Of a stretch of DNA of 35,858 nt, positions 5,905-14,684 are shown piece by piece. A program made the position numbers and the translations under genes. The notes beneath the pieces are model-generated. The model was not told the DNA's origin. It ran no database searches and saw only the letters and a list, made by a program, of their open reading frames with translations. Positions within the stretch are counted from its first letter, which is position 1; each line of letters begins with the position of its first letter. The stretch lies in assembly GCA_020847755.1 (NCBI GenBank), contig JADLBK010000093.1:1-35858 (forward strand), given 5' to 3'. Origin of the DNA: Flavobacteriales bacterium (GTDB lineage Bacteria > Bacteroidota > Bacteroidia > Flavobacteriales_F > PHOS-HE28).

Positions 5905-8592
5905 TCAGCCGCGGCAGATGGTGCAATACACGCTCTTCTGCCGATGGGCGAACACCGCATCCGGATCGAAGAGCGTACGGATCAGTGCCCCCAATGCCTC
6001 CTCGATCAGCGGCATGTCCTTCCTGTGGATGGTGGTGGTGCCGTTCAGGATCAGCGGCAGGCCTGCGGCGGCCTCGGTGCTGCGCAACGGACGCAGCTCG
6101 GCGGTCACCCCCGTGCATTCCGGGTCGTTGCGGAGCCACAGCCAGGCATAGGTCAGCAACTGCACGGCCTTGCCGTGGTCGGCCTTCAGCGGACCGGGCA
6201 GGGTGAGCCGGAGATCGCCCGGGGCCACACGACCGGTCTTCAGGTCCACCAGATGCACATGCCCATCTCGCCGGTCGATGCGGTCCACGCGGCCGTGCAG
6301 GCGCACCGGATGCCGCTGGCCATGGGAGACCTCCGGCAGCTCGGCGGAAAGCAGCGATTCCAGGCCCAGAAGCGTGACAGCGGTGCCACTGCGCAGGGTC
6401 GACGCCTCGTGACGCACCGCGCGTTCGATCGCCTGGCGGGCCATTCCCAACTGAAGCAGCACGGGACCTTCCGCGCCGCTGAGCCCTCCGGGCATCCGGT
6501 CCACGAGCATGCGCAAGGCCGCGGGCAGCCCGGCGGTCAGTGCATCGGGCTGGATGATGCCCCCTACGAACGGCCCGTAGAGGGACTCGAACACGGCGTG
6601 TACCAGGGTGCCCAGTTCATTATCCGCCAAGGCTGCGGCGGGCGGTTGCTCCTCGGTCACCCCCCAACCGTGGCGGAACACGAAGTTGAGCGGGCAGGTG
6701 AGCAGGTCGCCGAGCGCCGTCGGACTGAATCCAAGCTCGGCCTTGCGCTGAAGGCGATGCCGCAGTTCGGACGTCAGCGTCAGCTGCAAGGGCGCATCAG
6801 GCCGCCTGGGCATGGACGGCCGCAGGCTGGAATGGCGCATGACGCCGGGGAGTTCGTGCTCGAGCTGAAGGATGAAACGGCTGCGCTCCTGTTCCACATC
6901 GCCGCCCGAGACGTGCAGCAGGGTGATCTCCCGGGCGTGATGCAGCAGCCGCATGAAGGTGTGGGCCGCCACCGCGTCGGTGTCTGCGCGCAGGGGAAGG
7001 CCGAGCGCGTGGCGCAGTTCGCCGGGGATGAAGCTCTGTGGGGGCTCGGCCGGAGGCAGACTGCCTTCGTTGGCCCCCACGACGATCACACGGTCATGGT
7101 CCGTGGCCCGGGATTCCAGCATGCCCATCACCTGAAGGCCGGCCATCGGTTCGCCGCGCAGGTCCACGCGGGCCTGTCGAAGCAGGCGATCCTCCAGGCC
7201 GGCCGTGCCGGCTTCTCCGGTCTGATGGCCGCTCCGGGCCAGGGCGGTGGCGGCTTGGTCGAGCGCCTGTCCGATGCGCTGGGCCTGCTCCTGCACGAAG
7301 GGGTCGGGGTTCGCCCGCACCACCGCTTCCACCAAGGCCGTGCGCGCGGCCGTGCCTTCGGCCGATAGCGCGCGATGAAGCGCCTCGAGGACGGCATCGT
7401 CCCTTTCGTGGAACTGTGCAGCGACCGGCAGGTGGGAGCGGCGCTCGTTCGCCACACGGTCGCGCAGCCCGGCGATGGGCCGCGCATCCGCCCAGGCCGG
7501 ATGGTCCAGGAGGGCCGAAAGCTCGCGGGTACGCAACGATCGCCCATCGGTGCCGCTGCGCAACCGGGCATGCTGCGCAAAGAGGCCGTGCAGGGGCAGC
7601 TGGGTCAGCGGAAGGCCCATGGTCACGTTCACCGGAGCGCAGGATGGCGGAAGCAGGCTGAGGAAGGGAAGCAGGGTGTGCGGGTCGGCCAGCAGCACGC
7701 AGGTGCGCGCCCGTTCCTCCTCGCTCAGCGCCGTCACCTGCACCACGGCCGCATGCACCATGGCCATCGTGTTGGGCAGGGCGATGGTGTGCACGGTGGG
7801 CGGGTCGTGCGCGATCCGTGTGCTGACGGGCAGTTCACCGGGTCCGTGGCGCTCGATGGCACTGCGCAGGGCACGGCCGGCCTCCTGCAAGGGGTCGTTC
7901 AGGTAATGGCCGTCGGCATCCCACGCGAAGCGGGCGATGCCGCGAAGCTGAAGCGCGTCCAGAACGCGGTGCATCGCGGGCGAGAGCGCGTTGAGGCCCG
8001 CGCACCACACCCGCGTCCACGGCAGGTGGAGGGCCGCGTCGGCGATGCGCGATGCCGCTGCACGGGCGATGAGGCCACGGGTGCCTGTACCACCGGGCAA
8101 CAGCCGTTCCTCCAGACCCTGGTGCAGGGCGGCATGGTGCGCCCAATGGTGCGCCAGGCGTTGCTGGCCTTCGCTCAATGAGCCCCCTCGGAAGCTCCAG
8201 GCGTCGATCTCCTCGATGTGCCGCAGGTCGCGGTAGGCCACCGCGCGGTCCAGCAGGTGCTCGTCCACCTCGTTCATGTCGTGCAGGGCGGTGGGGGCCC
8301 AGCCCAGGAAGGTGTGGAGGTCGTCCGCTGCGGGGCCCTTCAGATGGCGATGCACCGCGTGCAGCTCGAGCAGGGTGAGGTGCACGGGTTGTTCGCGCAG
8401 ACCGGACAACCGCTCGAGGAAGCCATCGGGCGTGAGCAGGTCGGGGCTCCAGAGCGGGCCGCCATGCGCGCGGGCCAGGTGCCGCTGGAGGTGAAGCCCC
8501 GCGCGCCGACTGGGCAGCACCACGGCCACGCGCGCCAGGTCCGTGCCATGATCGTGGAGCAGCCGCTCGGCCAGGAGGCGCAGGAATGCCAT
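5905..8592 (-). CDS. AddB-like PD-(D/E)XK nuclease / inactive helicase subunit
   Basis: Nuclease subunit of an AddAB-type double-strand-break resection enzyme, paired with the UvrD-family protein at 11510-14617. It is 895 residues; the start MAFLRLLAERLLHDHG leads into VAVVLPSRRAGLHLQRHL, the usual N-terminal element of Bacteroidota AddB-like proteins. The C-terminal RecB-type nuclease carries the whole catalytic set: LLTCPLNFVF (Cys633), ELGTLVHAVFE (His665), HGRVDRID (Asp770), HLVDLKTG (Asp783, Lys785) and the Gln motif AVQLLTYAW (Gln811). The protein ends VYCTICRG with only Cys890 and Cys893, so the usual set of C-terminal Fe-S cluster cysteines looks incomplete. A weak -7-like box precedes the start. 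It is divergent from the 80-residue gene at 8632. Confidence 0.87.
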   Translation of the reverse strand: MAFLRLLAERLLHDHGTDLARVAVVLPSRRAGLHLQRHLARAHGGPLWSPDLLTPDGFLERLSGLREQPVHLTLLELHAVHRHLKGPAADDLHTFLGWAPTALHDMNEVDEHLLDRAVAYRDLRHIEEIDAWSFRGGSLSEGQQRLAHHWAHHAALHQGLEERLLPGGTGTRGLIARAAASRIADAALHLPWTRVWCAGLNALSPAMHRVLDALQLRGIARFAWDADGHYLNDPLQEAGRALRSAIERHGPGELPVSTRIAHDPPTVHTIALPNTMAMVHAAVVQVTALSEEERARTCVLLADPHTLLPFLSLLPPSCAPVNVTMGLPLTQLPLHGLFAQHARLRSGTDGRSLRTRELSALLDHPAWADARPIAGLRDRVANERRSHLPVAAQFHERDDAVLEALHRALSAEGTAARTALVEAVVRANPDPFVQEQAQRIGQALDQAATALARSGHQTGEAGTAGLEDRLLRQARVDLRGEPMAGLQVMGMLESRATDHDRVIVVGANEGSLPPAEPPQSFIPGELRHALGLPLRADTDAVAAHTFMRLLHHAREITLLHVSGGDVEQERSRFILQLEHELPGVMRHSSLRPSMPRRPDAPLQLTLTSELRHRLQRKAELGFSPTALGDLLTCPLNFVFRHGWGVTEEQPPAAALADNELGTLVHAVFESLYGPFVGGIIQPDALTAGLPAALRMLVDRMPGGLSGAEGPVLLQLGMARQAIERAVRHEASTLRSGTAVTLLGLESLLSAELPEVSHGQRHPVRLHGRVDRIDRRDGHVHLVDLKTGRVAPGDLRLTLPGPLKADHGKAVQLLTYAWLWLRNDPECTGVTAELRPLRSTEAAAGLPLILNGTTTIHRKDMPLIEEALGALIRTLFDPDAVFAHRQKSVYCTICRG

Positions 8593-8601
8593 CGGGGCGT
8601 G

Positions 8602-8608
8602 CAAATTA
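8602..8608 (-). promoter_or_regulatory. Weak -7-like box TAATTTG before the addB-like gene
   Basis: On the minus strand TAATTTG ends 9 nt before the ATG at 8592. It is one base shorter than TAnnTTTG, so it is a tentative call. Confidence 0.3.
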
Positions 8609-8631
8609 GCGGCGCGATCGGCGTCCCGGGC

Positions 8632-8874
8632 ATGCACAGCGACTTTCCCCAGTACCGGCGTTCGGCCCATGGCACGAACTACTACCGCATCGATGCGGCG
8701 GACCGCTTCGAGGAACTGCAGCTCATCGGCAACAAGGTGATCCGGCACACGGTGGAGGCCCGTGCCTATCCCGAGCGGGTGCGGGTGATGGACATGCTGG
8801 GCGGGGCCGACGGGTCCTACCTCCCGGTGTCCGAGATGGAGTACGCGGTGCTGGCCGCGCGGGTCGTCGGCTGA
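8632..8874 (+). CDS. Small conserved-looking protein of unknown function (80 aa)
   Basis: Predicted 80-residue soluble protein, not recognised as any characterised family. It starts MHSDFPQYRRSAHGTNYYRI and contains ADRFEELQLIGNKVIRHTVE, AYPERVRVMDMLG and a terminal EYAVLAARVV. There is no signal peptide, membrane segment or cysteine. The even hydrophobic spacing and third-base GC bias look like a real gene, and a similar small protein type (KYYKI...FEE.QL.G, YPE..R..DML) is recalled from other Bacteroidota, though this could not be checked. It lies divergent from the addB-like gene, 39 bp away, and 67 bp upstream of a T9SS gene that has its own promoter. The start is the first ATG in the coding part of the frame; longer frames run antisense into the addB-like gene. 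Confidence 0.6.
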   Translation: MHSDFPQYRRSAHGTNYYRIDAADRFEELQLIGNKVIRHTVEARAYPERVRVMDMLGGADGSYLPVSEMEYAVLAARVVG

Positions 8875-8919
8875 TCCCCGGTCCTCGTTCGAGCGGACCG
8901 TCCGAACAACCGGAGGACG

Positions 8920-8927
8920 TACCTTGT
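8920..8927 (+). promoter_or_regulatory. -7 promoter box TACCTTGT
   Basis: TACCTTGT lies 14 nt upstream of the ATG at 8942. It supports that ATG over the TTG at 8924, which falls inside the box. Confidence 0.5.
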
Positions 8928-8941
8928 CGTCATTCCCACGG

Positions 8942-11068
8942 ATGATGCGCACCCTGGTGCTGTTCGGGATCTTGTGCAGGGCTCTTCCGGCCCTGGCCAC
9001 GCACATCACCGGCGGCGAGTTGTATTACGTGCATCAGGGGGGCGACAGCTACCTGTTCACCCTGCAGCTGTACCGCGACTGCGGGCCCAACAACGTCAAC
9101 GGGACCGGCTTTGACGCGCAGGCCGAGCTGGGCATCTTCGACGCGTCGGGGACGTACCTGTTCTCGGAGTTCGTCCCCTTCCCGGGCTCCACGCCGGTGC
9201 CCGTGGTGCTCAACAATCCCTGCCTCACGGCGCCGCCCACCATCTGCGTGGAGCAGGCGGAGTACAGCATCGTGCTCGATCTGCCTCCCATCCCGGGCGG
9301 TTACGTCGTGAGCTACCAGCGCTGCTGCCGCACACCGAGCATTCTCAATGTGGCCAATCCGGGCGATGAGGGGCTCACCTGCACCGTGGCGGTGCCTGAC
9401 GCCAACCAGACCGGTGCCAACTCGAGCCCGGCGTTCAACGCATACCCGCCGATCGCGCTGTGCGTGGGGCAGAACATGACCTTCGACCATTCGGCCACGG
9501 ACCCCGACGGCGATCTGCTGGTGTATGAACTGTGCACCCCGTTCACCGGTGGCGATCCGTTCAATCCGCTGCCATCGCCGCCTTCCGGGCCGCCGTATAC
9601 GCCGGTGCTCTGGGCGCCGGGCTATTCGCAGGCGTACCAGATGGACGCGAACCCGCCGCTGGCCGTCGATCCGGTCACGGGCCAGCTTACCGTAACGCCA
9701 AGCCAGGTGGGCAGCTACGTGGTGGGCGTGTGCGTGAAGGAGTACCGCGCGGGTGTGCTGCTCAGCGAGGTGCGGAGGGACTTCCGTTTCGACGCGGTGC
9801 CCTGCGTGGTCACGATCCTCAGCTCCATCCAGCAGCAACAGACCTTCTGTGACGGCTACCAGGTGAACATGGTGAACCAGAGCATCGGCGGCAGCAGCTA
9901 TTTCTGGGACTTCGGCGACCCGAACAGCAGCGCCGACACCAGCAGTCAGTTCGCACCCACCTACACCTATGGTGATACGGGCGTGTACAGCGTGATGCTG
10001 ATCGTGAACCCCGGATGGCCCTGTGGCGACACCTCCTACGCAACGTTCGAGATCTATCCACCGCTGCAGCCGGCCTTCACACCGCCGCCCATCCAATGCC
10101 TGGGCGCAGGCCCGGTGCCCTTGACCGTTACGGGCAACTTCACCGCACAGGCGAGCGTGTTGTGGGACCTCGGGCCCGGCGCGACGCCGCAGCAGATGAA
10201 CGGGCCGACCATCGCCGCCACCTTCGTGCAACCGGGCGACCAGCTCGTCACGGTCACACTATCGGATCATGGCTGCACGGACAGCTACACGGACACGGTG
10301 AAGGTGTTCCCCCCACCGGTCCCCCTATTCACCACGGACACGATGGGCTGTCTGCCCTTGGAGGTGCGGTTCAACAACCTGAGCACGGCCTGGACGCCCA
10401 TGCGCTACCTCTGGGACCTCGGCGATGGCACCGCGAGCACGGACAGCCTGCCGGTACACACCTACACCGTGGAGGGCCAGTACGACGTGCGGCTCACGGT
10501 GATGACGGACAGTGGGTGCATCGACACGGTGAGCCTGCTGCGCCCCTCGGCCGTCCTGGTCTGGGATCCTCCGACCGCGGGCTTGTACACCAGCACGCCG
10601 GTGGTGGATGTGCTGAACCCCGAGGTGACGATCAACGACGCCTCGGTGGATGCCGACAGCTGGCTGTACACGGTGGAAGGAAGCACCTTCACCACGCCCA
10701 CCTTCACGTACGCGTTCCAGGAAGCGGGCACGTTCGAGGTGGTGCAGGTGGTGACGAGCGGACTGGGCTGCAGGGACACCACGAGCATCCGCGTGATCGT
10801 CACCGGGTCGCTGTTCCACGCACCGAACGCGTTCACCCCGGACGGGGATGGACTGAACGACCTGTGGCTGCCGGTGGTGATCGGAGCGCGCGAGTACGAT
10901 CTGGCCATCTTCGACCGCTGGGGCACGCGCCTTTTCCATACGCAGGACCCCAAGGCGGGTTGGGATGGAGCCGGGCTGCCGATCGGGGTGTACACCTACA
11001 AGGCGTGGCTGGCCGAGCACGGCCCGGAGCGCTACGAGTTCGTCGGGTCCATCACGCTGGTGCGCTGA
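8942..11068 (+). CDS. PKD-domain surface protein with T9SS type B (gliding-motility-type) C-terminal domain
   Basis: Large exported protein (708 residues), probably cell-surface attached. The signal peptide MMRTLVLFGILCRALPALA is followed by THITGGELYYVHQGGDSYLF, an N-terminal module common in Bacteroidota PKD proteins, with several cysteines (YRDCG, NNPC, YQRCCRT). PKD-like repeats are seen at YFWDFGDPNSS, VLWDLGPGATP and YLWDLGDGTAS...HTYTVEG. The C-terminal 86 residues form the type B sorting domain: FHAPNAFTPDGDGLNDLW, AIFDRWGTRLF, GWDGAGLPIGVYTYKAW. Type B cargos often need a PorP/SprF partner. None is adjacent; one is encoded at 27625-28629. The gene converges on the acetyltransferase with a 17-bp overlap of coding ends. 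Its position between the two halves of an AddAB pair is odd. Confidence 0.88.
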   Translation: MMRTLVLFGILCRALPALATHITGGELYYVHQGGDSYLFTLQLYRDCGPNNVNGTGFDAQAELGIFDASGTYLFSEFVPFPGSTPVPVVLNNPCLTAPPTICVEQAEYSIVLDLPPIPGGYVVSYQRCCRTPSILNVANPGDEGLTCTVAVPDANQTGANSSPAFNAYPPIALCVGQNMTFDHSATDPDGDLLVYELCTPFTGGDPFNPLPSPPSGPPYTPVLWAPGYSQAYQMDANPPLAVDPVTGQLTVTPSQVGSYVVGVCVKEYRAGVLLSEVRRDFRFDAVPCVVTILSSIQQQQTFCDGYQVNMVNQSIGGSSYFWDFGDPNSSADTSSQFAPTYTYGDTGVYSVMLIVNPGWPCGDTSYATFEIYPPLQPAFTPPPIQCLGAGPVPLTVTGNFTAQASVLWDLGPGATPQQMNGPTIAATFVQPGDQLVTVTLSDHGCTDSYTDTVKVFPPPVPLFTTDTMGCLPLEVRFNNLSTAWTPMRYLWDLGDGTASTDSLPVHTYTVEGQYDVRLTVMTDSGCIDTVSLLRPSAVLVWDPPTAGLYTSTPVVDVLNPEVTINDASVDADSWLYTVEGSTFTTPTFTYAFQEAGTFEVVQVVTSGLGCRDTTSIRVIVTGSLFHAPNAFTPDGDGLNDLWLPVVIGAREYDLAIFDRWGTRLFHTQDPKAGWDGAGLPIGVYTYKAWLAEHGPERYEFVGSITLVR

Positions 11069-11513
11069 GGCGCATGGCGATGTGCGGAATGCCGTCCAGG
11101 TCGAAGACGTCGCCGTGCCGCGCGTACCCGTGGGCGGCATAGAAGCCCTCCAGGTGGGCCTGTGCCGACATGCGGCTGTCGATCCTGCCATAGGTGCGTT
11201 GGAGCACGGTGAGCACTTCGCGCATCAGCGCGTGTCCGAGGCCGGTGCCCCGTTGTCCGCTGTCCACCACCACGCGGCCCACCGCCGGCATGCCGTCCTC
11301 GTCAGGCGGAAGGATGCGCGCATAGGCCAGCACATGACCTGAAGCATCGCGGCCGATCACATGCAGGGCCGTCTGGTCGCGGTCGTCCAGTTCGGGGTAG
11401 GGGCAGTTCTGTTCCACCACGAACACGTCGGTGCGCAGGCGCAGCAGCGCGTACAGGGTGTCCACATCGAGCGCGTCGAAGGGGAGGGCCCGCCAGGTGA
11501 CCGTGGTGCTCAT
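11052..11513 (-). CDS. GNAT family acetyltransferase, ElaA-like
   Basis: Probable acetyl-CoA-dependent N-acetyltransferase of unknown substrate, 153 residues, the usual ElaA length. The motifs MSTTVTWRALPFDAL, LYALLRLRTDVFVVEQNCPYPELDD, HVLAYARILPP, VGRVVVDSGQRGTGLGHALM (acetyl-CoA pyrophosphate-binding Q/RxxGxG/A) and FYAAHGYARHGDVFDLDGIPH follow the ElaA pattern. The start overlaps the stop of the upstream helicase-nuclease gene by 4 bp (ATGA), so it is translationally coupled to it. A repair role is not implied by sequence; ElaA genes are often passengers. Its 3' end overlaps the convergent PKD gene by 17 bp. Confidence 0.9.
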   Translation of the reverse strand: MSTTVTWRALPFDALDVDTLYALLRLRTDVFVVEQNCPYPELDDRDQTALHVIGRDASGHVLAYARILPPDEDGMPAVGRVVVDSGQRGTGLGHALMREVLTVLQRTYGRIDSRMSAQAHLEGFYAAHGYARHGDVFDLDGIPHIAMRLSAPA

Positions 11514-14500
11514 GCGATGGGTTCGAGGGTTCCGGAGGCGAGGTAGAGCAATGCGCCGTGCACGGGTGATCCGGTGACGCTGCGCAGCGCGTTCATGTAC
11601 CCGCGCACCTGTTCGGCGTGGGCGGCGTGCGGATGACCGGTCTTGATGTCGAGCACGCCCCAGCCGCCGTCGGCGCGCACGAGCCGGTCGGGGCGGGCAC
11701 TGCGACCATCGCTGAGGATCAAGGGCGTTTCGGTGAGCACATCGAGCCCCGGTCCGAACCACGGTTCGAGGTCCGCCCGGTCCAGCAGGGCCGAGAGCCG
11801 GGGTCGCCATTCATCACGGTCCTCCGGACGCAGGTCGCCGCAGGCCACCGCGGCGGTCAATGCCGCGTCAAGGTCCGCCGCAGTGCGCACCCGTGCCAAC
11901 AGATCGTGCAAGGCCTGGCCGGTGAGGCGCCGGGCATCCGCCCCGGGGGGCGCGTCATCGCGCAGGGTGTCGCGCACCAGCAGCTGCGCTCCACCACCGG
12001 GAGGCAGCGTGCGCAGCACCGGATCGTCGGAGACCGGACGTGAGGATGCACCGGCAGCGGTCCGCTCCCCGATGGTGAGCCCCGTCTCCAGCGTGCCGCC
12101 CAACGTCACCAGGTGGACCAACAGGGCCGCGGTGATCGGGTCGCCGTGTTTCTGGGGAACGGCGGCGTACAGACGCTGCTCCGGCCGGGTGAAGGCCACA
12201 TACAGAAGATCGAGCGCATCCAGGTCCTGCATGGCCAGTTCGTTCACGACGGCGGGGATCCCGGGGGCCTTGCGTCCTTTGAAGGTGAGCCGTGCGGTGG
12301 GTAGTTCCGATGCCAGTTCACCGGGCGGGGTCCACACGCTCGTGCCCGAGTTGCCGCCGCCGGACATCCTGGTGAAGGGCACGAGGACCACGGGGAACTG
12401 CAGGCCCTTGGCCTTGTGGATGGTCATCACCTGGATGGCGTTCAGCCCGGCGGGGGCTGTGATGGATCGTTCCGAATAGCCCCGTTCCCAGTGGTCCAGG
12501 AATCCGGCCGGGTCGTGGCCATGGGCCTGCTGGTGTTCGCGCACGGCGTCCAACAGCGCGTTGAGGAAGGCGTCGGTCGCGGGGTCGAGGCCGCACCGTT
12601 CCACATGACCCAGCACGCGGTCGAGCAGGGTGGCGGGGGGGCGCTTGTTCGGGGGAAGGCAGGCGTGCAGGCGCTGGAGCGCGGTGCCGGGCGGTGCGTC
12701 CTCCGGAGGGTTGATGCGATCCAGGGGCAGCACGCCAGCCGCCACGGCCGCGGCCAGGGCCTGCAAGGCCGTGTGGTCGTCCGCCCGTTGATCCAGGCGC
12801 AACAGGGCCAGCACCAGGTCCACGGCCGCGTCGCCCTTCAGGCGCAGACCGTCGGGGCTGATCACTGCATGACCGGCACGGCTCAGGGCGCGGGCCACCT
12901 GTGAACCCTGCGCACCGGTGCGCACCAGCACGGCGATGTCCCCGGCGCGGTGACCGTCCTCCACGCATTCGGCCACGCCGCGCAGCAACCAGGCTTCGAT
13001 CCAGGGCATCTCCTCCTGCTCTTCCTTCGTGAGCGGCACCGCGTCCAGGCGCACGAGCCCGCCGGCGGGCTTGCGCGCGGTCTGCGCCTGTTCATCGTAG
13101 ATGGGGCGCAGCGCATCGGGCAGCAGCGCGTGCAACCGGTCGAACAAGGCGTTGTTGAACCCCACGATGGTGGCTGACGAGCGGTGATTGTCGCGCAGCG
13201 GTTCGATCGGCACGGCGGAGACCTTCAGGAAGGCTTCGCGGCGCTCCCCGTCGGCCAGCTGCTCGCGCCCGTGCAGGGCGGGCAGGGCCTTGAACTGGCG
13301 GACCTCGCCGTTGCGCCAGCGGTAGATGGCCTGCTTGGCATCGCCCACCAGCAGCACCGACCCACCGTTGGCCAGGGCGTTCTCCGCCAGCGGCAGAAGC
13401 GCGTGCCACTGCATCACCGAGGTGTCCTGGAACTCGTCGATCAGGAAGTGCTGGAAACGCTGGCCAAGGCGTTCGTACAGGAAGGGCACGGGCTCTTCGC
13501 GCACCACGCGCTCCACCGCGCGGGTGAGGTCCTGGAAGAAGGTGACGCCATCCTCGTCCTTGGCCCTGCGCAGCGCATCGGACAGGGCGCTCATGGCGCC
13601 CATCGCCATCAGGTCGCGGCGGATGAGGAGCCGCAGCCAGTGGTCCGTGAAGCGGCCTTCCTCCTGCCAGCGCTGCACGGTCGTGAGCACACGCGCAAGC
13701 TCCGGGGCCAGGCGCTGCAGGGCTTCCCGTGCGGAAGCGGAGGCTTTGCCGCTCCACCACACGCCCGTGCTCAGCGGCTTTGCTGCGTACGCGCCCACCT
13801 CGACCGGATCGTCCTTGAAGTCGGCCAGCTTGTTCAACACCGACACGAACCCCCTCGTGGTGTTCGCCAGATCCGCATCCTCCAGTCGGGCGGCGGCCAG
13901 GGCGTCCAGGGCGGTGCGGCCCAGGGTGCGGGCCTCCTGGCGGAAGGCGTGGATCGCGGAGCGGAGCGCCGCATCGGTGCGCAGCAGGGTCTCGGCGCTC
14001 ACGGTGGTGAGCTGCTCCAGATGACGCACGCTCTCCTCGTCGTCGAGCATCTTCACCAGCTCGGAAAAGGGGGCGGCCGGGTTCCACCGCGCCTCGTCCT
14101 CCACCAGACGGCTGCACGCGGCCACCAACACCTCGGTGAGGGCGGGGTCGCGGCCGGCGGCCTCCAGCAGCAGGTCCACCGCGCGGTCGCGGTACCACTG
14201 CTGGTCGGTGGTCATGCGCAGCTCGTGGTCCAATTGAAGATCGCGCGCGAAGGGGCGCACCAGGCGGCGCACGAAGGCGTCGATGGTGGTGATCGAAAGG
14301 TCGGACCAGTGGTGCAGCATGTGGCGCAGCACGGTGTGGGCGTGGGCGGCCGCGGCGTCGGGTGCAAGACCGTGCGCGCTCCGCAGGGCGTCCAGCAGGT
14401 CGGTGATCCGGGCGTCGTCGTGCGCGCGGTCGGCCAGCAGCCGCAGGTAGTGCAGCACGCGCTCCTTCATCTCGCCGGCGGCCTTGTTGGTGAAGGTCAG

Positions 14501-14617
14501 CGCCAGGATCCCGCGGTAGGCGGTGGGCCGGTCAGGCCGCAGGGCCAGCACCAGATAGCGCTTCACCAGGGCATGGGTCTTGCCCGAACCGGCGGAGCTG
14601 TGCAGCACCTGGAACAT
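11510..14617 (-). CDS. AddA-like UvrD-family helicase with C-terminal nuclease
   Basis: ATP-driven superfamily 1 helicase and exonuclease for recombination-dependent double-strand-break repair, 1035 residues. Helicase motifs in order: Walker A SSAGSGKT (7-14), LTFTNKAAGEM (40-50), Walker B FLIDEFQDTS (391-400), VGDAKQAIYRWR (424-435), then VMTIHKAKGLQFPVV and LLYVAFTRPEQRLY. The C-terminus has a RecB-type nuclease: ALHDLLARV, ARPDRLVRADG, VLDIKTG and EQVRGYMNAL. Both this protein and the AddB-like protein therefore carry apparently intact nuclease sites, as in AddAB rather than RecBCD. The start MFQVLHSSAGSGKT is chosen because it places Walker A at the normal distance and follows a -7 box by 6 nt. 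It is followed by the coupled acetyltransferase gene. Confidence 0.9.
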   Translation of the reverse strand: MFQVLHSSAGSGKTHALVKRYLVLALRPDRPTAYRGILALTFTNKAAGEMKERVLHYLRLLADRAHDDARITDLLDALRSAHGLAPDAAAAHAHTVLRHMLHHWSDLSITTIDAFVRRLVRPFARDLQLDHELRMTTDQQWYRDRAVDLLLEAAGRDPALTEVLVAACSRLVEDEARWNPAAPFSELVKMLDDEESVRHLEQLTTVSAETLLRTDAALRSAIHAFRQEARTLGRTALDALAAARLEDADLANTTRGFVSVLNKLADFKDDPVEVGAYAAKPLSTGVWWSGKASASAREALQRLAPELARVLTTVQRWQEEGRFTDHWLRLLIRRDLMAMGAMSALSDALRRAKDEDGVTFFQDLTRAVERVVREEPVPFLYERLGQRFQHFLIDEFQDTSVMQWHALLPLAENALANGGSVLLVGDAKQAIYRWRNGEVRQFKALPALHGREQLADGERREAFLKVSAVPIEPLRDNHRSSATIVGFNNALFDRLHALLPDALRPIYDEQAQTARKPAGGLVRLDAVPLTKEEQEEMPWIEAWLLRGVAECVEDGHRAGDIAVLVRTGAQGSQVARALSRAGHAVISPDGLRLKGDAAVDLVLALLRLDQRADDHTALQALAAAVAAGVLPLDRINPPEDAPPGTALQRLHACLPPNKRPPATLLDRVLGHVERCGLDPATDAFLNALLDAVREHQQAHGHDPAGFLDHWERGYSERSITAPAGLNAIQVMTIHKAKGLQFPVVLVPFTRMSGGGNSGTSVWTPPGELASELPTARLTFKGRKAPGIPAVVNELAMQDLDALDLLYVAFTRPEQRLYAAVPQKHGDPITAALLVHLVTLGGTLETGLTIGERTAAGASSRPVSDDPVLRTLPPGGGAQLLVRDTLRDDAPPGADARRLTGQALHDLLARVRTAADLDAALTAAVACGDLRPEDRDEWRPRLSALLDRADLEPWFGPGLDVLTETPLILSDGRSARPDRLVRADGGWGVLDIKTGHPHAAHAEQVRGYMNALRSVTGSPVHGALLYLASGTLEPIA

Positions 14618-14623
14618 GGGGTT

Positions 14624-14631
14624 CGAAGGTA
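14624..14631 (-). promoter_or_regulatory. -7 promoter box TACCTTCG of the addA-like gene
   Basis: On the minus strand TACCTTCG ends 6 nt before the ATG at 14617, again implying a leaderless or very short-leader mRNA. Confidence 0.6.
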
Positions 14632-14656
14632 GTGACCGGTATAGGTGGGGTCTCCC

Positions 14657-14664
14657 TACCTTCA
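14657..14664 (+). promoter_or_regulatory. -7 promoter box TACCTTCA of the T9SS gene pair
   Basis: TACCTTCA lies 20 nt before the ATG at 14685 and 25 bp from the opposing TACCTTCG box, making a compact divergent promoter pair. Confidence 0.5.
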
Positions 14665-14684
14665 ACCCACGAACACCCCACCCG

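Noticed and set aside
8887-8907. Inverted repeat around CGGAC-C-GTCCG before the type B T9SS gene as a terminator or operator
   Set aside because: The stem is short with a one-base loop in the best pairing and no T-tract follows; chance is likely in sequence this GC-rich.
8924-8941. TTG start for the type B PKD protein
   Set aside because: TTG falls inside the TACCTTGT promoter box, and the ATG at 8942 gives a cleaner signal peptide.
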